Below, in pieces: positions 15,078-25,575 of a stretch of DNA of 40,799 nucleotides. Both the position numbers and the translations under genes were made by a program. Source of the DNA: Butyrivibrio sp. GTDB lineage: Bacteria; Bacillota; Clostridia; Lachnospirales; Lachnospiraceae. The notes under the pieces were generated by a model. The model ran no database searches, was not told where the DNA came from, and saw only the letters and a list, made by a program, of their open reading frames with translations. The first letter of the stretch is position 1. Every line of letters starts with the position of its first letter. The stretch covers positions 1 through 40,799 of the forward strand of contig JAGBMP010000038.1 in NCBI GenBank assembly GCA_017634825.1, read 5' to 3'.

Positions 15078-17999
15078 TCACTGTGTCAGAATATCCGTAA
15101 GGACTTCCATCATGTTCTTAACATCAATAGGCTTGGCAATATGAGCGTTCATTCCGGCCTCCTTTGCCCTCTTGACGTCCTCGGCAAAAGCGTTGGCTGT
15201 CATGGCAATTATCGGAATGTTCCTCTTATCCTCATCATCTAATGCCCTGATGAGTCTGCTAGCTTCATATCCGTCGATCTGAGGCATCTGTATGTCCATA
15301 AGGACGGCCCTGTAATAGCCCTTTTCTGAATTCTTAACCTTCTCTACAGCCTCTTTTCCATCCTCGGCTGTATCTACCATAAAGCCCTGTTTTTCAAGCA
15401 GTCTTACTGCTATCTGCCTGTTTATCAGCATATCATCCGCAAGAAGGAGTCTCATACCACTAAAATCGACTGTTGCCCCACTCTCTTTACTCTCAACCTT
15501 GCGGGAGATCTTCTCAATTTCTTCTTTGCTCTGCCTGTTAAGGGATAGCTCGATAACAAACTCCGTGCCCTTTCCGATGGCAGTATTTACCGTGATGGTA
15601 CCTCCCATAAGATCAACTATATTCTTAACTATGCTCATGCCAAGGCCGGTGCCCTGGATTCCGCTTACCGTGGAGGTCTTCTCCCTTTCAAAGGCATCAA
15701 AAACCTTCTTGGAAAACTCCTCGGACATTCCGATTCCGCTGTCCTTTACACTTATCAGATAGTCAGCGCAGCCGTCTATGACAGCAGTTTTCTGCTCCAG
15801 GGTAACTTCGACCTTTCCGCCCTCCGGAGTGAATTTATAGGCATTGCTTATAAGGTTTAAGAGAACTCTGTTGAGTCTGTTTTTATCACAATAAACATAA
15901 GGGTCCTCAATATCCTTGCACCTTACAGCATAATCAATCTTTTTCTCCTCCATCTGAAGCGAGAACATATCCCTGACTTCATCAAAGGTTTCGATAAGGT
16001 TGATGGGAACAGGCTCCAGCTCCATCTTGCCGCTCTCTATGCGGCTCATTTCAAGGACATCGTTGATAAGGGCAAGAAGGTGATGGCTTGAGCCCTTGAT
16101 CTTCTGAAGATAGTCCTTTAGTTCATCCATGGTCACATTCTCATCCTCTGCCAGATTGATGTAACCGATTATGGCATTCATAGGTGTCCTGATATCATGT
16201 GACATATTTGAGAGAAAGGTCGTCTTAGCCCTGCTGCGCTCATTGGCTTTGATCGTCTCTATGGAAGCCGCTTTTTCACGCCCGGACATAATACGGTATA
16301 TGCTGAACATGATCACCAGAGAAATAACGCTCAGCGCCATCTGGACCATACTGTTTCTTGTAAGCGCCCAGTCCACGTCTCTTATCTGTCCCTGAATAAA
16401 GACCTCTGCCTTTTCTATGGTATCAATACTTTTGCCGACTGTTAGGGTGTCATAGAAACTCCTTATATTGCTCACCAGCTGCATGGTCATATCTGTGGTA
16501 GCTCTTTTAACCCAGACCAGTGAAGTAAAAAGGATCAGAAACAGAAGGGTCAGCCAGACAATGGTTGACTTTCCGAACTTCTTCTCCTTATCGTTTTCAA
16601 ATATGAATCTGAACCATAAAAATCCCAATATACTCCAAAAAGCAAGTATAAGATATGATTCGGTGGACATAGCCTCGGCAGACCATATCATAAAGAACAA
16701 GAAGAACACGCCACACATGAAAAGGCCGATTATACCTGTAACCTTCACCAGAGTGTTGTTTTCCTTTTTGGCATTATAAAAGGCAACTGCGGAGGTGTAT
16801 GCATATGCAATGGTTGCACCTATGGTAGTAACGTCAACTATCCAGCCTATAGCCGTTCTACCCAGAAACGGTATAAACAGGGATATTCCGATAATAAATA
16901 TCAGCGCATTTCTTGGATTGTTTTCTTTGTTGACCTTACCAAACCAGGGCGGAAGCATTCCTTTTTCTGCCATATAATACATAAGTCTGCTGGCAGCAAT
17001 TGAATGGCCTATCAGTCCTGTTATTATACCCGCCAGGGCAGCACAACCCAGAACAGCCACTCCGAAAGTTCCTGAAACATCTCTTACTACATGGAAGGTC
17101 GGGAGGGCTTCAATACCTGTAAGATTATCAAGATCGGAAAAATACTCATACCACGAATCATATAAGTAATGAACATCTGCAACAGATATCTGTGCAAGCA
17201 GAAGATAAGAAACGGCAGCTGTAAAAAGAGCTATTCCCATGATAGTAAGGCTCTTTTTTGCAGGAAATTTAAATACTGCCGCTGTGTTTGAAACAGATTC
17301 AAAGCCCACATATGCCCAGGGGGATAGCGCAACTATGGTAAATACCTGCTTAAGGGGTATCCCCTGTCCGTTGGCAAACATTGGTTCAGGGATACTGAAT
17401 ACATTGCCATTTGCTCCCACCATAACCGCACATAATAAAATTCCGCCAATGAGTATGAGTGCAAAAATCACCTGCAGGGAAATAGCAAGCCTTTTGCCCC
17501 TGATGCAGCAAAAACCGCATATAAGAATGGCGGTCATTGATAACAGTACTTCACCAAAGTAAACATCGTACCCAAGTATCACATAATGAAAGCCGAAATG
17601 GAACAGATCACCGAAGAGATATTTACTGATAAGCCCCAGAGCCGAGGCATTGGCCCAGATTATTGCGACATACACAAGTATCAGAAACCAGGCACTCATA
17701 TAGCCATGATCATAGCCAAAGGTCTCTGTTGTATAAGTCAGTGTTCCTCCACCATAGGGAAACTTGTTCATAAGGTAATGATAGTTAACCCCGATGATGA
17801 ACATCACAAAGGCTCCAAGGAGAATTCCCAGAGTCGTACCAAGTGGTCCTGCCTTGGGAAGAAAAGTTGTCCCGGGCATGACAAAAGCCCCCCATCCCAC
17901 AGCACATCCAAAGGAAAGTGCCCAGACATGAATGGGGGCAAGAAACTGATCAAGACCCTTTTTCTGATTTTCAGTAGTTGTACCAGCCAATGATTTCAT
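15078..17999 (-). CDS. APC-family amino-acid permease fused to a hybrid histidine kinase (transporter-kinase)
   Basis: The 973-residue protein joins a transporter to a signalling module. Residues about 20-470 have some 12 hydrophobic helices and APC superfamily features ([14 protein letters not shown] at 31-44 with the unwound first helix, [20 protein letters not shown] near 224-243, [20 protein letters not shown] near 328-347). Two further membrane segments (about 478-498 and 551-570) flank an extracytoplasmic loop. Then come HisKA ([12 protein letters not shown], His601), HATPase (NLISNAYKF near 715, DSGIG 753-757, GTGLGMSI 783-790) and a receiver ([10 protein letters not shown], Asp902). 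All catalytic residues look intact. The ATG overlaps the upstream kinase gene by 4 nt. A role as a substrate sensor, like the Pseudomonas CbrA transporter-kinase of another family, is inference; whether it still transports is unknown. Confidence 0.93.
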   Translation of the reverse strand: MKSLAGTTTENQKKGLDQFLAPIHVWALSFGCAVGWGAFVMPGTTFLPKAGPLGTTLGILLGAFVMFIIGVNYHYLMNKFPYGGGTLTYTTETFGYDHGYMSAWFLILVYVAIIWANASALGLISKYLFGDLFHFGFHYVILGYDVYFGEVLLSMTAILICGFCCIRGKRLAISLQVIFALILIGGILLCAVMVGANGNVFSIPEPMFANGQGIPLKQVFTIVALSPWAYVGFESVSNTAAVFKFPAKKSLTIMGIALFTAAVSYLLLAQISVADVHYLYDSWYEYFSDLDNLTGIEALPTFHVVRDVSGTFGVAVLGCAALAGIITGLIGHSIAASRLMYYMAEKGMLPPWFGKVNKENNPRNALIFIIGISLFIPFLGRTAIGWIVDVTTIGATIAYAYTSAVAFYNAKKENNTLVKVTGIIGLFMCGVFFLFFMIWSAEAMSTESYLILAFWSILGFLWFRFIFENDKEKKFGKSTIVWLTLLFLILFTSLVWVKRATTDMTMQLVSNIRSFYDTLTVGKSIDTIEKAEVFIQGQIRDVDWALTRNSMVQMALSVISLVIMFSIYRIMSGREKAASIETIKANERSRAKTTFLSNMSHDIRTPMNAIIGYINLAEDENVTMDELKDYLQKIKGSSHHLLALINDVLEMSRIESGKMELEPVPINLIETFDEVRDMFSLQMEEKKIDYAVRCKDIEDPYVYCDKNRLNRVLLNLISNAYKFTPEGGKVEVTLEQKTAVIDGCADYLISVKDSGIGMSEEFSKKVFDAFEREKTSTVSGIQGTGLGMSIVKNIVDLMGGTITVNTAIGKGTEFVIELSLNRQSKEEIEKISRKVESKESGATVDFSGMRLLLADDMLINRQIAVRLLEKQGFMVDTAEDGKEAVEKVKNSEKGYYRAVLMDIQMPQIDGYEASRLIRALDDEDKRNIPIIAMTANAFAEDVKRAKEAGMNAHIAKPIDVKNMMEVLTDILTQ

Positions 18000-20299
18000 C
18001 TCCCTTTATAGTTTCCGATAAGATTCTTTAAAGTACGGAATATATCTTCCGGCGAAAGAGGTTTACTAAGGTGTGCATTAAGTCCCGCCTGCAGGCTTCT
18101 CTCCACATCTTCATCAAAGGCATTGGCTGTAAGCGCTATAATAGGGATGAGCTTTGCATCTGTTCTGTCAAGAGCTCTGATCGCTGCTGTTGCCTCGAGC
18201 CCTGTCATCTGCGGCATTCGCATATCCATAAGGATTGCATCATAAAAGCCCTCCTCAGAAGCTTCAAACATCTCAAGTGCCACTTTCCCGTTTTCTGCCC
18301 TGTCTGCCCTGATTCCCTTTGCATCAAGTATCTTCATGATTATCTGGGCATTTATATCCATATCCTCCGCAACCAGGATATTTCTTCCTTTGAGTTCTAT
18401 ATCTTCCCCATTTTCTTTTGGCTTTTCCTCTCCCTCCTGAAAGTCAATGCCTTCAGCATTTTCAAAAGTCAGCGTGACTCTGAATTCTGAACCTTCACCC
18501 TTTTTGGAATCCACCTCTATCCTGCCATTCATCATATCCACAAGATTCTTGGTGATAGCCATCCCAAGCCCTGTACTGCCATACTTGTTAATGGCAGAAA
18601 CATCTTCCTGGGCAAAAGAATCGAATATCCTTGGAAGGAAGTCCTTGTCCATGCCTATTCCGGTATCCGTCACAGTAAAGAGAAGGGTTGATTTATTACC
18701 ATAACCTGCAATCTTCTCCACCTTGAAGGTGATACTCCCTCCTCTGTCCGTGTACTTAACAGAATTCCCAAGAATATTGATAAGTATCTCTTTGAGCTTC
18801 ATGTCGTCGCCAAAGAAATACTCCCCTACGTTCTCTTCCATTTTACTGACGTAGGCAAGGCCTTTTTCTCCGCACTGGCTGACCATCATGGTGTCAATAA
18901 ACTCAAAGAGCTTTTTCAATGAAAAACGATCATTTTTGATGACCATCTTTCCTGACTCAATCCTTGACATATCGAGAATATCATTGATGATGTTCAAAAG
19001 GTGCTGGGCCGATGAGCCTATCTTTATCAGATACTCTTTAACAGATTCGGGAACATTTTCTTCTGACAGTGCAAGGGAATCAAGACCAATAATGGCATTC
19101 ATAGGTGTCCTTATCTCATGGCTCATATTGGACAAAAATACCGTCTTTGCATTATTAGCCTCTTCAGCTATGGCAAGTGCCTCGCTCAGAGCTTTTCTCT
19201 GTTCTATGTCCTCTCTTATCTGCTCATCTACATCCGTAAAGCCAACGCCAATGGCATGAACAGTATGGTCATCTCTGTCTTCTACCCTTCTGACACCTGC
19301 TACTCTGAGCATTTCATAGGAGTGCTGTCCATCCCTGCAGGTAAGATATCTAAAGGCCACAAGATCCCGGTCTTCAAGCTTTTTCCTGATGGAATCTACT
19401 GCTATAAAATCAAGGAAATCCTGCCTGTACTCCTCAGTAACAAATGTATTTGCATATTCCGTGAATTTTTCACTGAACTTAAACTCCTCACCCTCTTTGA
19501 CACCGTCCTCAAGCTTGGAATGAGCCCTATAGCAGATTCCCCGGTCGTTATCTATATCAACGAAGTAAACGCTCCTGTAATCCGAAGCCATAGCCGTGAT
19601 CATCTTACCGGCCTGCTCATTTACACGATCCATGGCTTCTCTGTTCTTAATCTTTCTGGAATAAACGGAAATGATTATTATACCGATGATAATAGAGCAG
19701 ATGATTCCTGTCACAATGATCAAAATATTTTTTTTGAACTGCTGATCATAATAAGCAGCAGAAAAGTCTACCGCAACAACCCCTACTACATCACCCTTTG
19801 AATTGAATATTGGAGTATAGGCACTGTAAAATCTCCCCCAGGAATCCTCATAGGGAACAGAATCTACCGCAGATTCACCTTCAAAGGCAGTTTCAAGAGC
19901 CCTGGTTACATGAACAAGTTCTCCATACTCAGAGGCATCTTCCTCGGCCGGGTCAACAGTAAATATATAAGTATTATCCTCAAGTTTTCTTACGCCATAA
20001 ATAAATTCAAGCTCGATATTGTCCTGAAAATACTTAAGTGTAGAGTATATCCTCATGTAGCTCTCATCATTCTCATCTCTTCCTGATATTGCTTCATACT
20101 CGTCTCCATCTATCATGTCTGCAGCTGTTTTAGCAATATCCAAAAGTCTGTCGTCCAGATGCGTTTTGAGCGCACTGTTGGATTGTCTTACCAGAACAAT
20201 CCCCAGAAAGACGTTAGCTGTTATAAGAAATGTCATCACTATGATGAGTGCTCTTGTGGTTTCACTCAGTTTTGAGATTTGCTTTCTGATTTCCCTCAT
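17996..20299 (-). CDS. Cache-type membrane hybrid histidine kinase
   Basis: The 767-residue protein has a membrane helix at about 17-38, an extracytoplasmic sensor (about 40-188) with the look of a Cache domain ([23 protein letters not shown] near 158-180), a second membrane helix (about 191-213), a PAS-like cytoplasmic region (about 225-355), HisKA ([15 protein letters not shown], His394), HATPase (GNSVKYT near 511, DTGIGM near 545, GSTGLGM near 574) and a C-terminal receiver ([10 protein letters not shown], Asp692). It has no output domain of its own, so phosphate probably passes to another protein. The ATG at 20297-20299 with AAGGG lies inside the end of the EAL-GGDEF gene (38-nt overlap), which points to coupled expression. 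Its 3' end overlaps the permease-kinase by 4 nt. Confidence 0.93.
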   Translation of the reverse strand: MREIRKQISKLSETTRALIIVMTFLITANVFLGIVLVRQSNSALKTHLDDRLLDIAKTAADMIDGDEYEAISGRDENDESYMRIYSTLKYFQDNIELEFIYGVRKLEDNTYIFTVDPAEEDASEYGELVHVTRALETAFEGESAVDSVPYEDSWGRFYSAYTPIFNSKGDVVGVVAVDFSAAYYDQQFKKNILIIVTGIICSIIIGIIIISVYSRKIKNREAMDRVNEQAGKMITAMASDYRSVYFVDIDNDRGICYRAHSKLEDGVKEGEEFKFSEKFTEYANTFVTEEYRQDFLDFIAVDSIRKKLEDRDLVAFRYLTCRDGQHSYEMLRVAGVRRVEDRDDHTVHAIGVGFTDVDEQIREDIEQRKALSEALAIAEEANNAKTVFLSNMSHEIRTPMNAIIGLDSLALSEENVPESVKEYLIKIGSSAQHLLNIINDILDMSRIESGKMVIKNDRFSLKKLFEFIDTMMVSQCGEKGLAYVSKMEENVGEYFFGDDMKLKEILINILGNSVKYTDRGGSITFKVEKIAGYGNKSTLLFTVTDTGIGMDKDFLPRIFDSFAQEDVSAINKYGSTGLGMAITKNLVDMMNGRIEVDSKKGEGSEFRVTLTFENAEGIDFQEGEEKPKENGEDIELKGRNILVAEDMDINAQIIMKILDAKGIRADRAENGKVALEMFEASEEGFYDAILMDMRMPQMTGLEATAAIRALDRTDAKLIPIIALTANAFDEDVERSLQAGLNAHLSKPLSPEDIFRTLKNLIGNYKGR

Positions 20300-22832
20300 A
20301 TGAAGCCCTTTTTAGCTCTTTCTTGTTCTTATACATCTCTTCATCAGCGCGTTTATATACATCGGCAACCTTTTCGCCGCCCATATATCTGCTAAATCCG
20401 CCTGCTATGACCACATCTTTTCTTATCTGATTCTTTATATTTTGCTTCCTTAGCCTCAGCATAAGGGAATCAATATTCAGATAGTCATAACCCTGGGCAA
20501 TAACCGCAAATTCATCTCCGCCAACCCTGAAAACAGGACTGTGCTTAAAAATCCGGCAGATAATCTCACAGCCTTTTTTTATGAACCTGTCACCTTCCTG
20601 ATGTCCATAGGTATCATTTACCTGTTTTAATCCGTTAAGATCAAAGACACCCACAGCAAAATCAATATGCCTGTTGTGCCTTATTCTCTCGTTAAGTTGC
20701 TCCTCTAAAGAGGCGTAGGCATGCTTGTTCTTTATCCCTGTAAGCTCGTCAAGATTTGCCTTTATCTCGGCTGCGTTAAGACTTCTGGCATACTCCTGCT
20801 CACGCCTGATCTGATTGTCGATATCCATGATACCGACAATCAGCTTCTCCTCATCATCCTCCTTTGTGATCGTAGCTCTCATGGCAACATAACGAGGTTT
20901 GCCGTTTATAAGGAGCCTGTGTTCATTTTCAAACATACCGGTCAGATGTATCTGTTCCAGTACATTTATCTTGTCAAAGGCTGCCAGAAAATGATCCAGG
21001 TCGCCTTTATGAATTCCCTGCCGTGCCTGTTTTATGATGCAGGTAAAGAAATTATCCCCCTCCTCGGGAATTCCCATATCAGATGAAATATGCGTCGGGT
21101 TATATTTAAAGAAATGCCCCGTCTCCGGATCTACAGTAAAGATAAAAATGAAATTGCCAGTCAAAGCTCCGATCCTCTGATAGATCTGACGCTCTTCCTT
21201 GGCTCTTTCCACTATCTCCCTGTTCTTGATCTGGGAATCAACATTATTGATCCCGACTATCACCTGATTTCCTTTTCCCTTGGTCTTTACACCCTTTATG
21301 CTGACATAGTTTGGAGCGCCGTTTAGCATAACTCTTGTAACCAATGAGAATTGTCCTTTTTCCTCTATCTCTCTGACAATTTTTTCCTTGGCAAATTCTT
21401 TTTTCAAAGTGGGCAGATCATCAGGGTATACTTCAAGATCAAAGTCATTTCTGTCGAGATTAAAGAAATCCTCTCCGACCTTTTTAAAAGCAATATCCCT
21501 GCTTGCACCGTCCGGGGTATACTCGGCAAAGGTATCCGTATCAAGATCCACAAAATACAGATTGATATAATCCTCCGACAGGGCTCTGGCCACATAATTA
21601 TAGGTCAGACTCTCTGTGCTTGCAGTATCCGTGTTGGAAAGTACCGCCACAGCAACTGCCGCCACTTTTGTGACGGGATTTACTGCTACCCTTCGAATGA
21701 AGAGCTGAAGGGTAAGTCCATCGGAGGTTCTGTCATCTATTATGGCGTTTTCACCGCTCTTTGCGCATTGCCTTACGGCGTTGAAGGAATAATATCCCAC
21801 CCCGGGTTTAACATCCTCAAAGGATATTACCCTTTTATCCTTACTGTTTGGAAAATACTCTTCCACAAAATCCCTGTAGCTCTTGTTGCACCGGATAAAA
21901 GTGGCTTTCTCATCATCAAGTCCAAACACCACCATGGGGAAGGTATCAAAATATTTATTGAGATTTTTGTCATCATTTCGTGAAATAACAAGGTCATAGA
22001 GATTGACTCTTCCCAGGGCTTCAAAATAATCCGCCTCGGCAGGATTTTCAAATCCGATCTGTTTATGTTTTTTGTTGCGCTCTATGATGTCATCCCAGGA
22101 AATGGGCCTGACATAAAAGTATCCCTGCAGCTTGGTGCATCCGATCTCCTTTAAGAAATTGACCTGAGTCTTAGTCTCAACACATTCAGCTACGGTGTCA
22201 ATTCCCAGGGCCAGTGCTGTTTTAACAAGTTCCGTAACTATGATCTTGCCGGCATCAGATTTGTCCATCTCTTTTACAAAAGTCTGATCAATCTTAAGAA
22301 GGTCAAAATGCATCTTAAGAAGAATGAGCATGGATGCATATCCGCTTCCATAATCATCCATCCACACCTTTATGCCCTCTGACCTGAGGCGCTCTATCTG
22401 CTGTTGCATGTATTCCATGTCGGAAGAGATACATCTCTCAGACAGCTCCACCGTGAGTTTATCCCTGGAAAAGCCATATTTGTCAATAAGCCCGGTAATT
22501 TCAGATACCATATCACAGTATCTGAAATCATCTCCGGATATATTTACCGATTCAGGAACAACAAAGTAGCCTCCCTCGGATTGTTCCTTCATCTTCATTA
22601 AAACCCTCTCTACCATATACAGATCAAGCTTATAGGTGAGATGAGCTTCTTCAAGTGCAGGGATAAAATCTTCAGCCTGAAAAATGCCGTATTGGGGATC
22701 AACCCACCTTGAAAAGGCTTCCTCGTCGGAAACCCTTCCACTGGCAGCACGAACCAGAGGCTGATGATAAGCCTTTATCCATTCCTCTTTTATTGCCCTG
22801 TCAAGGTTATCAATAAAATAGTTTTTGTCCAA
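20262..22832 (-). CDS. Soluble cyclic-di-GMP enzyme: EAL - PAS-like - GGDEF
   Basis: This 856-residue protein lacks membrane segments and should act in the cytoplasm. Residues about 5-255 are an EAL phosphodiesterase domain in which the motif is EAF (38-40); other catalytic positions appear present (SVNISG near 95, VELSE near 128, MDDYGSGYASM near 158, LKIDQTFV near 179, TVAECVET near 213, KLQGYFYV near 234). Residues about 285-680 contain two or three PAS-like modules. Residues about 690-840 are a GGDEF cyclase domain with intact GGDEF at 771-775 and DLNGLKQVNDTYGHQEGD near 731; an RxxD inhibitory site is not seen five residues ahead. EAL before GGDEF is the reverse of the common order. Start is TTG at 22830-22832, supported by AGAGGG; an ATG further in has no better site. 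Confidence 0.9.
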   Translation of the reverse strand: MDKNYFIDNLDRAIKEEWIKAYHQPLVRAASGRVSDEEAFSRWVDPQYGIFQAEDFIPALEEAHLTYKLDLYMVERVLMKMKEQSEGGYFVVPESVNISGDDFRYCDMVSEITGLIDKYGFSRDKLTVELSERCISSDMEYMQQQIERLRSEGIKVWMDDYGSGYASMLILLKMHFDLLKIDQTFVKEMDKSDAGKIIVTELVKTALALGIDTVAECVETKTQVNFLKEIGCTKLQGYFYVRPISWDDIIERNKKHKQIGFENPAEADYFEALGRVNLYDLVISRNDDKNLNKYFDTFPMVVFGLDDEKATFIRCNKSYRDFVEEYFPNSKDKRVISFEDVKPGVGYYSFNAVRQCAKSGENAIIDDRTSDGLTLQLFIRRVAVNPVTKVAAVAVAVLSNTDTASTESLTYNYVARALSEDYINLYFVDLDTDTFAEYTPDGASRDIAFKKVGEDFFNLDRNDFDLEVYPDDLPTLKKEFAKEKIVREIEEKGQFSLVTRVMLNGAPNYVSIKGVKTKGKGNQVIVGINNVDSQIKNREIVERAKEERQIYQRIGALTGNFIFIFTVDPETGHFFKYNPTHISSDMGIPEEGDNFFTCIIKQARQGIHKGDLDHFLAAFDKINVLEQIHLTGMFENEHRLLINGKPRYVAMRATITKEDDEEKLIVGIMDIDNQIRREQEYARSLNAAEIKANLDELTGIKNKHAYASLEEQLNERIRHNRHIDFAVGVFDLNGLKQVNDTYGHQEGDRFIKKGCEIICRIFKHSPVFRVGGDEFAVIAQGYDYLNIDSLMLRLRKQNIKNQIRKDVVIAGGFSRYMGGEKVADVYKRADEEMYKNKKELKRASYEGNQKANLKTE

Positions 22833-22859
22833 TCGGCAACCCTCTTAGTAGTTGTTATG

Positions 22860-22888
22860 TATATATAGTTTAATATATTTTCAGTAAA
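22860..22888 (-). promoter_or_regulatory. Candidate promoter of the EAL-GGDEF gene
   Basis: In the very AT-rich 94-nt gap after the SulP gene, the minus strand has TTTACT (22883-22888) and TATATA (22860-22865) spaced 17 nt, about 28 nt upstream of the TTG start. The -35 is weak and the AT-rich context makes chance matches likely. No clear terminator of the SulP gene was found, so read-through is also possible. Confidence 0.35.
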
Positions 22889-22926
22889 AAAGACGATATT
22901 TTATATTTATTTTATCGAATTATGAC

Positions 22927-24573
22927 TCAAATCTCGGCAGCACGCTTTAGAGCCTCATCAATATGAGGTCTGAAGTTTTCTCTGCCCACAAGATCCACAA
23001 ATCCATCCTTCTCCATGGTAGCCATAGGCTGTTCATTTACATGGGAAAAGACAAGCTGAACGCCGTTAGCCTTGCATCTCTCGTAGAGCTGTTCGAAGGA
23101 GTGCATTGCTGTTGCGTCAATCGCAGGTACTCCGCGCATACGGATCACAAGCGCTCTTGTAAAGTCCTTAAATCCGATCTCTGCAATCATGTCAGCATCG
23201 CCAAAAAACATAGGTCCACTGATCTCATATACTCTGACATGCTTGGGTATATCTTTAAGCTCAGGTCCGTCGGGATCCTCATCCGGGTCGTAATACTTCC
23301 ATCCTGTGATTCCCGACTCTTCACTCATTCTCTTCATAAAGAGGAGACATGCAAGGATCATACCTATCTCAATTGCCACAACCAGGTCAAACACTATAGT
23401 CAGCACAAAAGTGATTACAAGAACTATCACATCACTTTTTGGAGCAGTCTTGCAGAGATGTACAAAGGTTCTCCACTGGCACATATTGTAAGCAACCATA
23501 AAGAGGATTGCAGCAATGGTAGGCATGGGAATAAGAGCCGCGTAAGGCATCAGCACCAGAAGAACAAGCACCAGGCAAAGGGAATGAATCATTCCTGCAA
23601 CCGGTGTTCTTCCGCCGTTTTTAATATTTGCTGCAGTTCTTGCAATGGCGCCTGTGGCAGGAATACCGCCAAAAAGAGCTGAGCCTATGTTACCTGCACC
23701 CTGGGCAATAAGCTCCATGTTGGATCTGTGGTGGGAATTGATCATTGAATCTGCAACCACACAGGATAAAAGCGACTCTATTGCTGCAAGGATCGCAATG
23801 GTAAAGCCATCTCCCGCAACAGAGCTTATCATCTCAAAATCAAAGGCAGGAACCTTCAAAGAAGGAAGTGTACCCTTTATCTCATACAGATCTCCTATAG
23901 TATTAACGTTAAGCCCCATGAGCTTAACCATAAGTATTCCCACGATAACCGCAACCAAAGAACCGGGAATCCTCTTGCTGATCTTGGGCCATACAATCTG
24001 GATAAGAAGACATACTACTCCGACTACAAGGGCCCATACATTGATTGTTCCGATGTTAAGTCCAATAGCCTTTACCTTTTCCATGGTCTCAACGGTCTTG
24101 GTTCCTGCGGGATATGTAAGGCCCAGGAAGTCCTTTATCTGTCCCACCAGGATCGTCACAGCGATACCTGCTGTAAATCCGGTCGTGATGGTATAGGGGA
24201 TGAACTTGATAAGAGAGCCTAATCTGAACACTCCCATAAGTATCAGAAGTATCCCGGCAAATATTGTTGCCAGGGCAAGTCCTTCCATTCCTTTATTAGC
24301 AACGATTCCGGCAACTATTGTGGCAAAGGCCGCTGTAGGTCCTGCTATCTGCACTCTTGAGCCGCCCAAAAAAGAAATGATAAAGCCGGCAACTATGGCA
24401 GTATAAAGACCTTCCTCCGGTCCTACCCCCGACGCAAGTGCCAGAGCGATTGAAAGTGGCAGGGCTATGATGGCAACGATTATGCCTGAAATCACATCGC
24501 TGGCAAACTGCTTGCCACTATAATGCTTTAGATTTGAGAAAAGCATAGGTTTTAATTTGTCTTTTGATTGCAT
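22927..24573 (-). CDS. SulP-family inorganic anion transporter with STAS domain
   Basis: SulP proteins move sulfate, bicarbonate or other anions across the cytoplasmic membrane. The 548-residue protein begins with the family hallmark DVISGIIVAIIALPLSIALALASGV (residues 26-50, about), continues with GSRVQIAGPTAAFATIV near 71 and around 10-14 membrane segments to about residue 415, and ends with a cytoplasmic STAS domain (about 430-548; VRYE-like HVRVYEISGPMFFGDADMI near 440, RMRGVPAIDATAMHSFEQL near 478). The ATG at 24571-24573 has GGAGGAG. It lies 52 nt after the response regulator and before the cyclic-di-GMP gene. The anion cannot be told from sequence. Confidence 0.93.
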   Translation of the reverse strand: MQSKDKLKPMLFSNLKHYSGKQFASDVISGIIVAIIALPLSIALALASGVGPEEGLYTAIVAGFIISFLGGSRVQIAGPTAAFATIVAGIVANKGMEGLALATIFAGILLILMGVFRLGSLIKFIPYTITTGFTAGIAVTILVGQIKDFLGLTYPAGTKTVETMEKVKAIGLNIGTINVWALVVGVVCLLIQIVWPKISKRIPGSLVAVIVGILMVKLMGLNVNTIGDLYEIKGTLPSLKVPAFDFEMISSVAGDGFTIAILAAIESLLSCVVADSMINSHHRSNMELIAQGAGNIGSALFGGIPATGAIARTAANIKNGGRTPVAGMIHSLCLVLVLLVLMPYAALIPMPTIAAILFMVAYNMCQWRTFVHLCKTAPKSDVIVLVITFVLTIVFDLVVAIEIGMILACLLFMKRMSEESGITGWKYYDPDEDPDGPELKDIPKHVRVYEISGPMFFGDADMIAEIGFKDFTRALVIRMRGVPAIDATAMHSFEQLYERCKANGVQLVFSHVNEQPMATMEKDGFVDLVGRENFRPHIDEALKRAAEI

Positions 24574-24625
24574 GAAACTGACTCCTCCGTAATGAACATA
24601 AATTCTGCATAATTACACACATTTG

Positions 24626-25393
24626 TTAATTATACTTCTTTATCTTCTGCTTTTCAAAGAACTCGTCAATATTTGCAATAAGATCTGCCGGCGGCATGGT
24701 CTTTAAAAGATATTTCTCCGGCTTTAGATCGATTACCTGCATGACGCTCTCTTTATCGCTCTTGACGGTTAAAAACATTACGGGAAGCTCACTGGTGGAG
24801 GGCTCGCTGCGCAGCATCTTAAGAACCTGAGGCCCTGTTGTCACAGGCATCTCATAGTCCAAAAGAATAAGATCCACCTGATTCTTTGCAAGGAAGGTTA
24901 TGGCTGCCATTCCGGAATTCACCATAAATACCTGGTACTTTTCGGAGAGCCACGACTTTATGGTCCTGAGCATTGTTCCATCGTCGTCTACCACAAGGAT
25001 CCTCTTTTTCTGCAGCCTTATCTCCTCTTTTTCCACAACTCTGTGCATCTCTCTGGCCAGCTCTTTTACATTTACCGGCCTCTCAAATACAGCAGCTATC
25101 TTATCCCTTGTGGTGGTATTACAGATCTTTTCTATCTCATCATGAGAACCTATAAGGCTGACAGACAGATCGCTCTCTACAGCCTGGTCCCGGAGGTAGA
25201 CAAAAAATTCCATCATCTCATCAATATCGTCAACATAGATAAGATATACACTTGGCTTGTTTTCTATATGCTCGATCTCAGTTACATCGTAAGAGGATTG
25301 AATAACATCAAAACCTTCCTCCTTGAGCTCTTTTGCTATGGATGTGACCATAAAGCTCTTTCCGCCGCCTATTAGCAGTATTTTTCTTTCCAT
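24626..25393 (-). CDS. Response regulator with two receiver-like domains and no output domain
   Basis: The 255-residue protein has an N-terminal receiver-like half (1 to about 122: KILLIGGGKSF, then SVYLIYVDDIDEM where the phosphoacceptor would be) that appears degenerate, and a standard C-terminal receiver (about 131-250: RILVVDDDGT at 131-140, LLDYEMP with Asp179, FLTV with Thr209, LLKTMP with Lys231). There is no DNA-binding or enzymatic domain, so it probably acts by phosphorelay or by protein contact. The ATG at 25391-25393 has GGAGG, which lies inside the re-framed tail of the upstream kinase gene, with only 2 nt between that tail's stop and the ATG. The partner kinase is therefore most likely the adjacent Hpt-bearing hybrid kinase. 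Confidence 0.9.
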   Translation of the reverse strand: MERKILLIGGGKSFMVTSIAKELKEEGFDVIQSSYDVTEIEHIENKPSVYLIYVDDIDEMMEFFVYLRDQAVESDLSVSLIGSHDEIEKICNTTTRDKIAAVFERPVNVKELAREMHRVVEKEEIRLQKKRILVVDDDGTMLRTIKSWLSEKYQVFMVNSGMAAITFLAKNQVDLILLDYEMPVTTGPQVLKMLRSEPSTSELPVMFLTVKSDKESVMQVIDLKPEKYLLKTMPPADLIANIDEFFEKQKIKKYN

Positions 25394-25395
25394 GT

Positions 25396-25575
25396 TTAAT
25401 CCTCCAAAATATCAAGAAGCTCATCTCTGTCCACTGCAGACATCAGCTGTTTTACTTTCTCATACTTTTCTTTGTATTCCTCGGGAACCCGGTAGCCGGA
25501 GAGCATATTCATTATCCCGTCGGCAGTATCGAAATCGTAGGCCTCAAGGAGTCTCTCATATCCGAGAATGCGCCC
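25396..25575 (-). other. Frameshifted C-terminal tail of the upstream hybrid kinase
   Basis: In the -1 frame relative to the kinase gene, an open stretch of 59 codons plus stop begins right after the AAG codon at 25575-25577. It encodes a helical tail (starting GRILGYERLLEAYDF, including GIMNMLSGYRVPEEYKEKY and ending LLDILED) of the kind often found after Hpt domains in clostridial hybrid kinases. It ends at 25396, 2 nt before the response regulator start. The junction sequence is A-AAG-GGC (25572-25578), which fits a -1 slip heptamer; loss of one G from a GGGG run, by mutation or sequencing error, would look the same. Confidence 0.8.

Noticed and set aside
21351..21983. Plus-strand open frame of 210 codons
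   Set aside because: Antisense to the PAS-like region of the EAL-GGDEF gene; no family features.
22963..23682. Plus-strand open frame of 239 codons
   Set aside because: Antisense to the SulP gene; Cys/His-rich look results from complement of the gene's codons.
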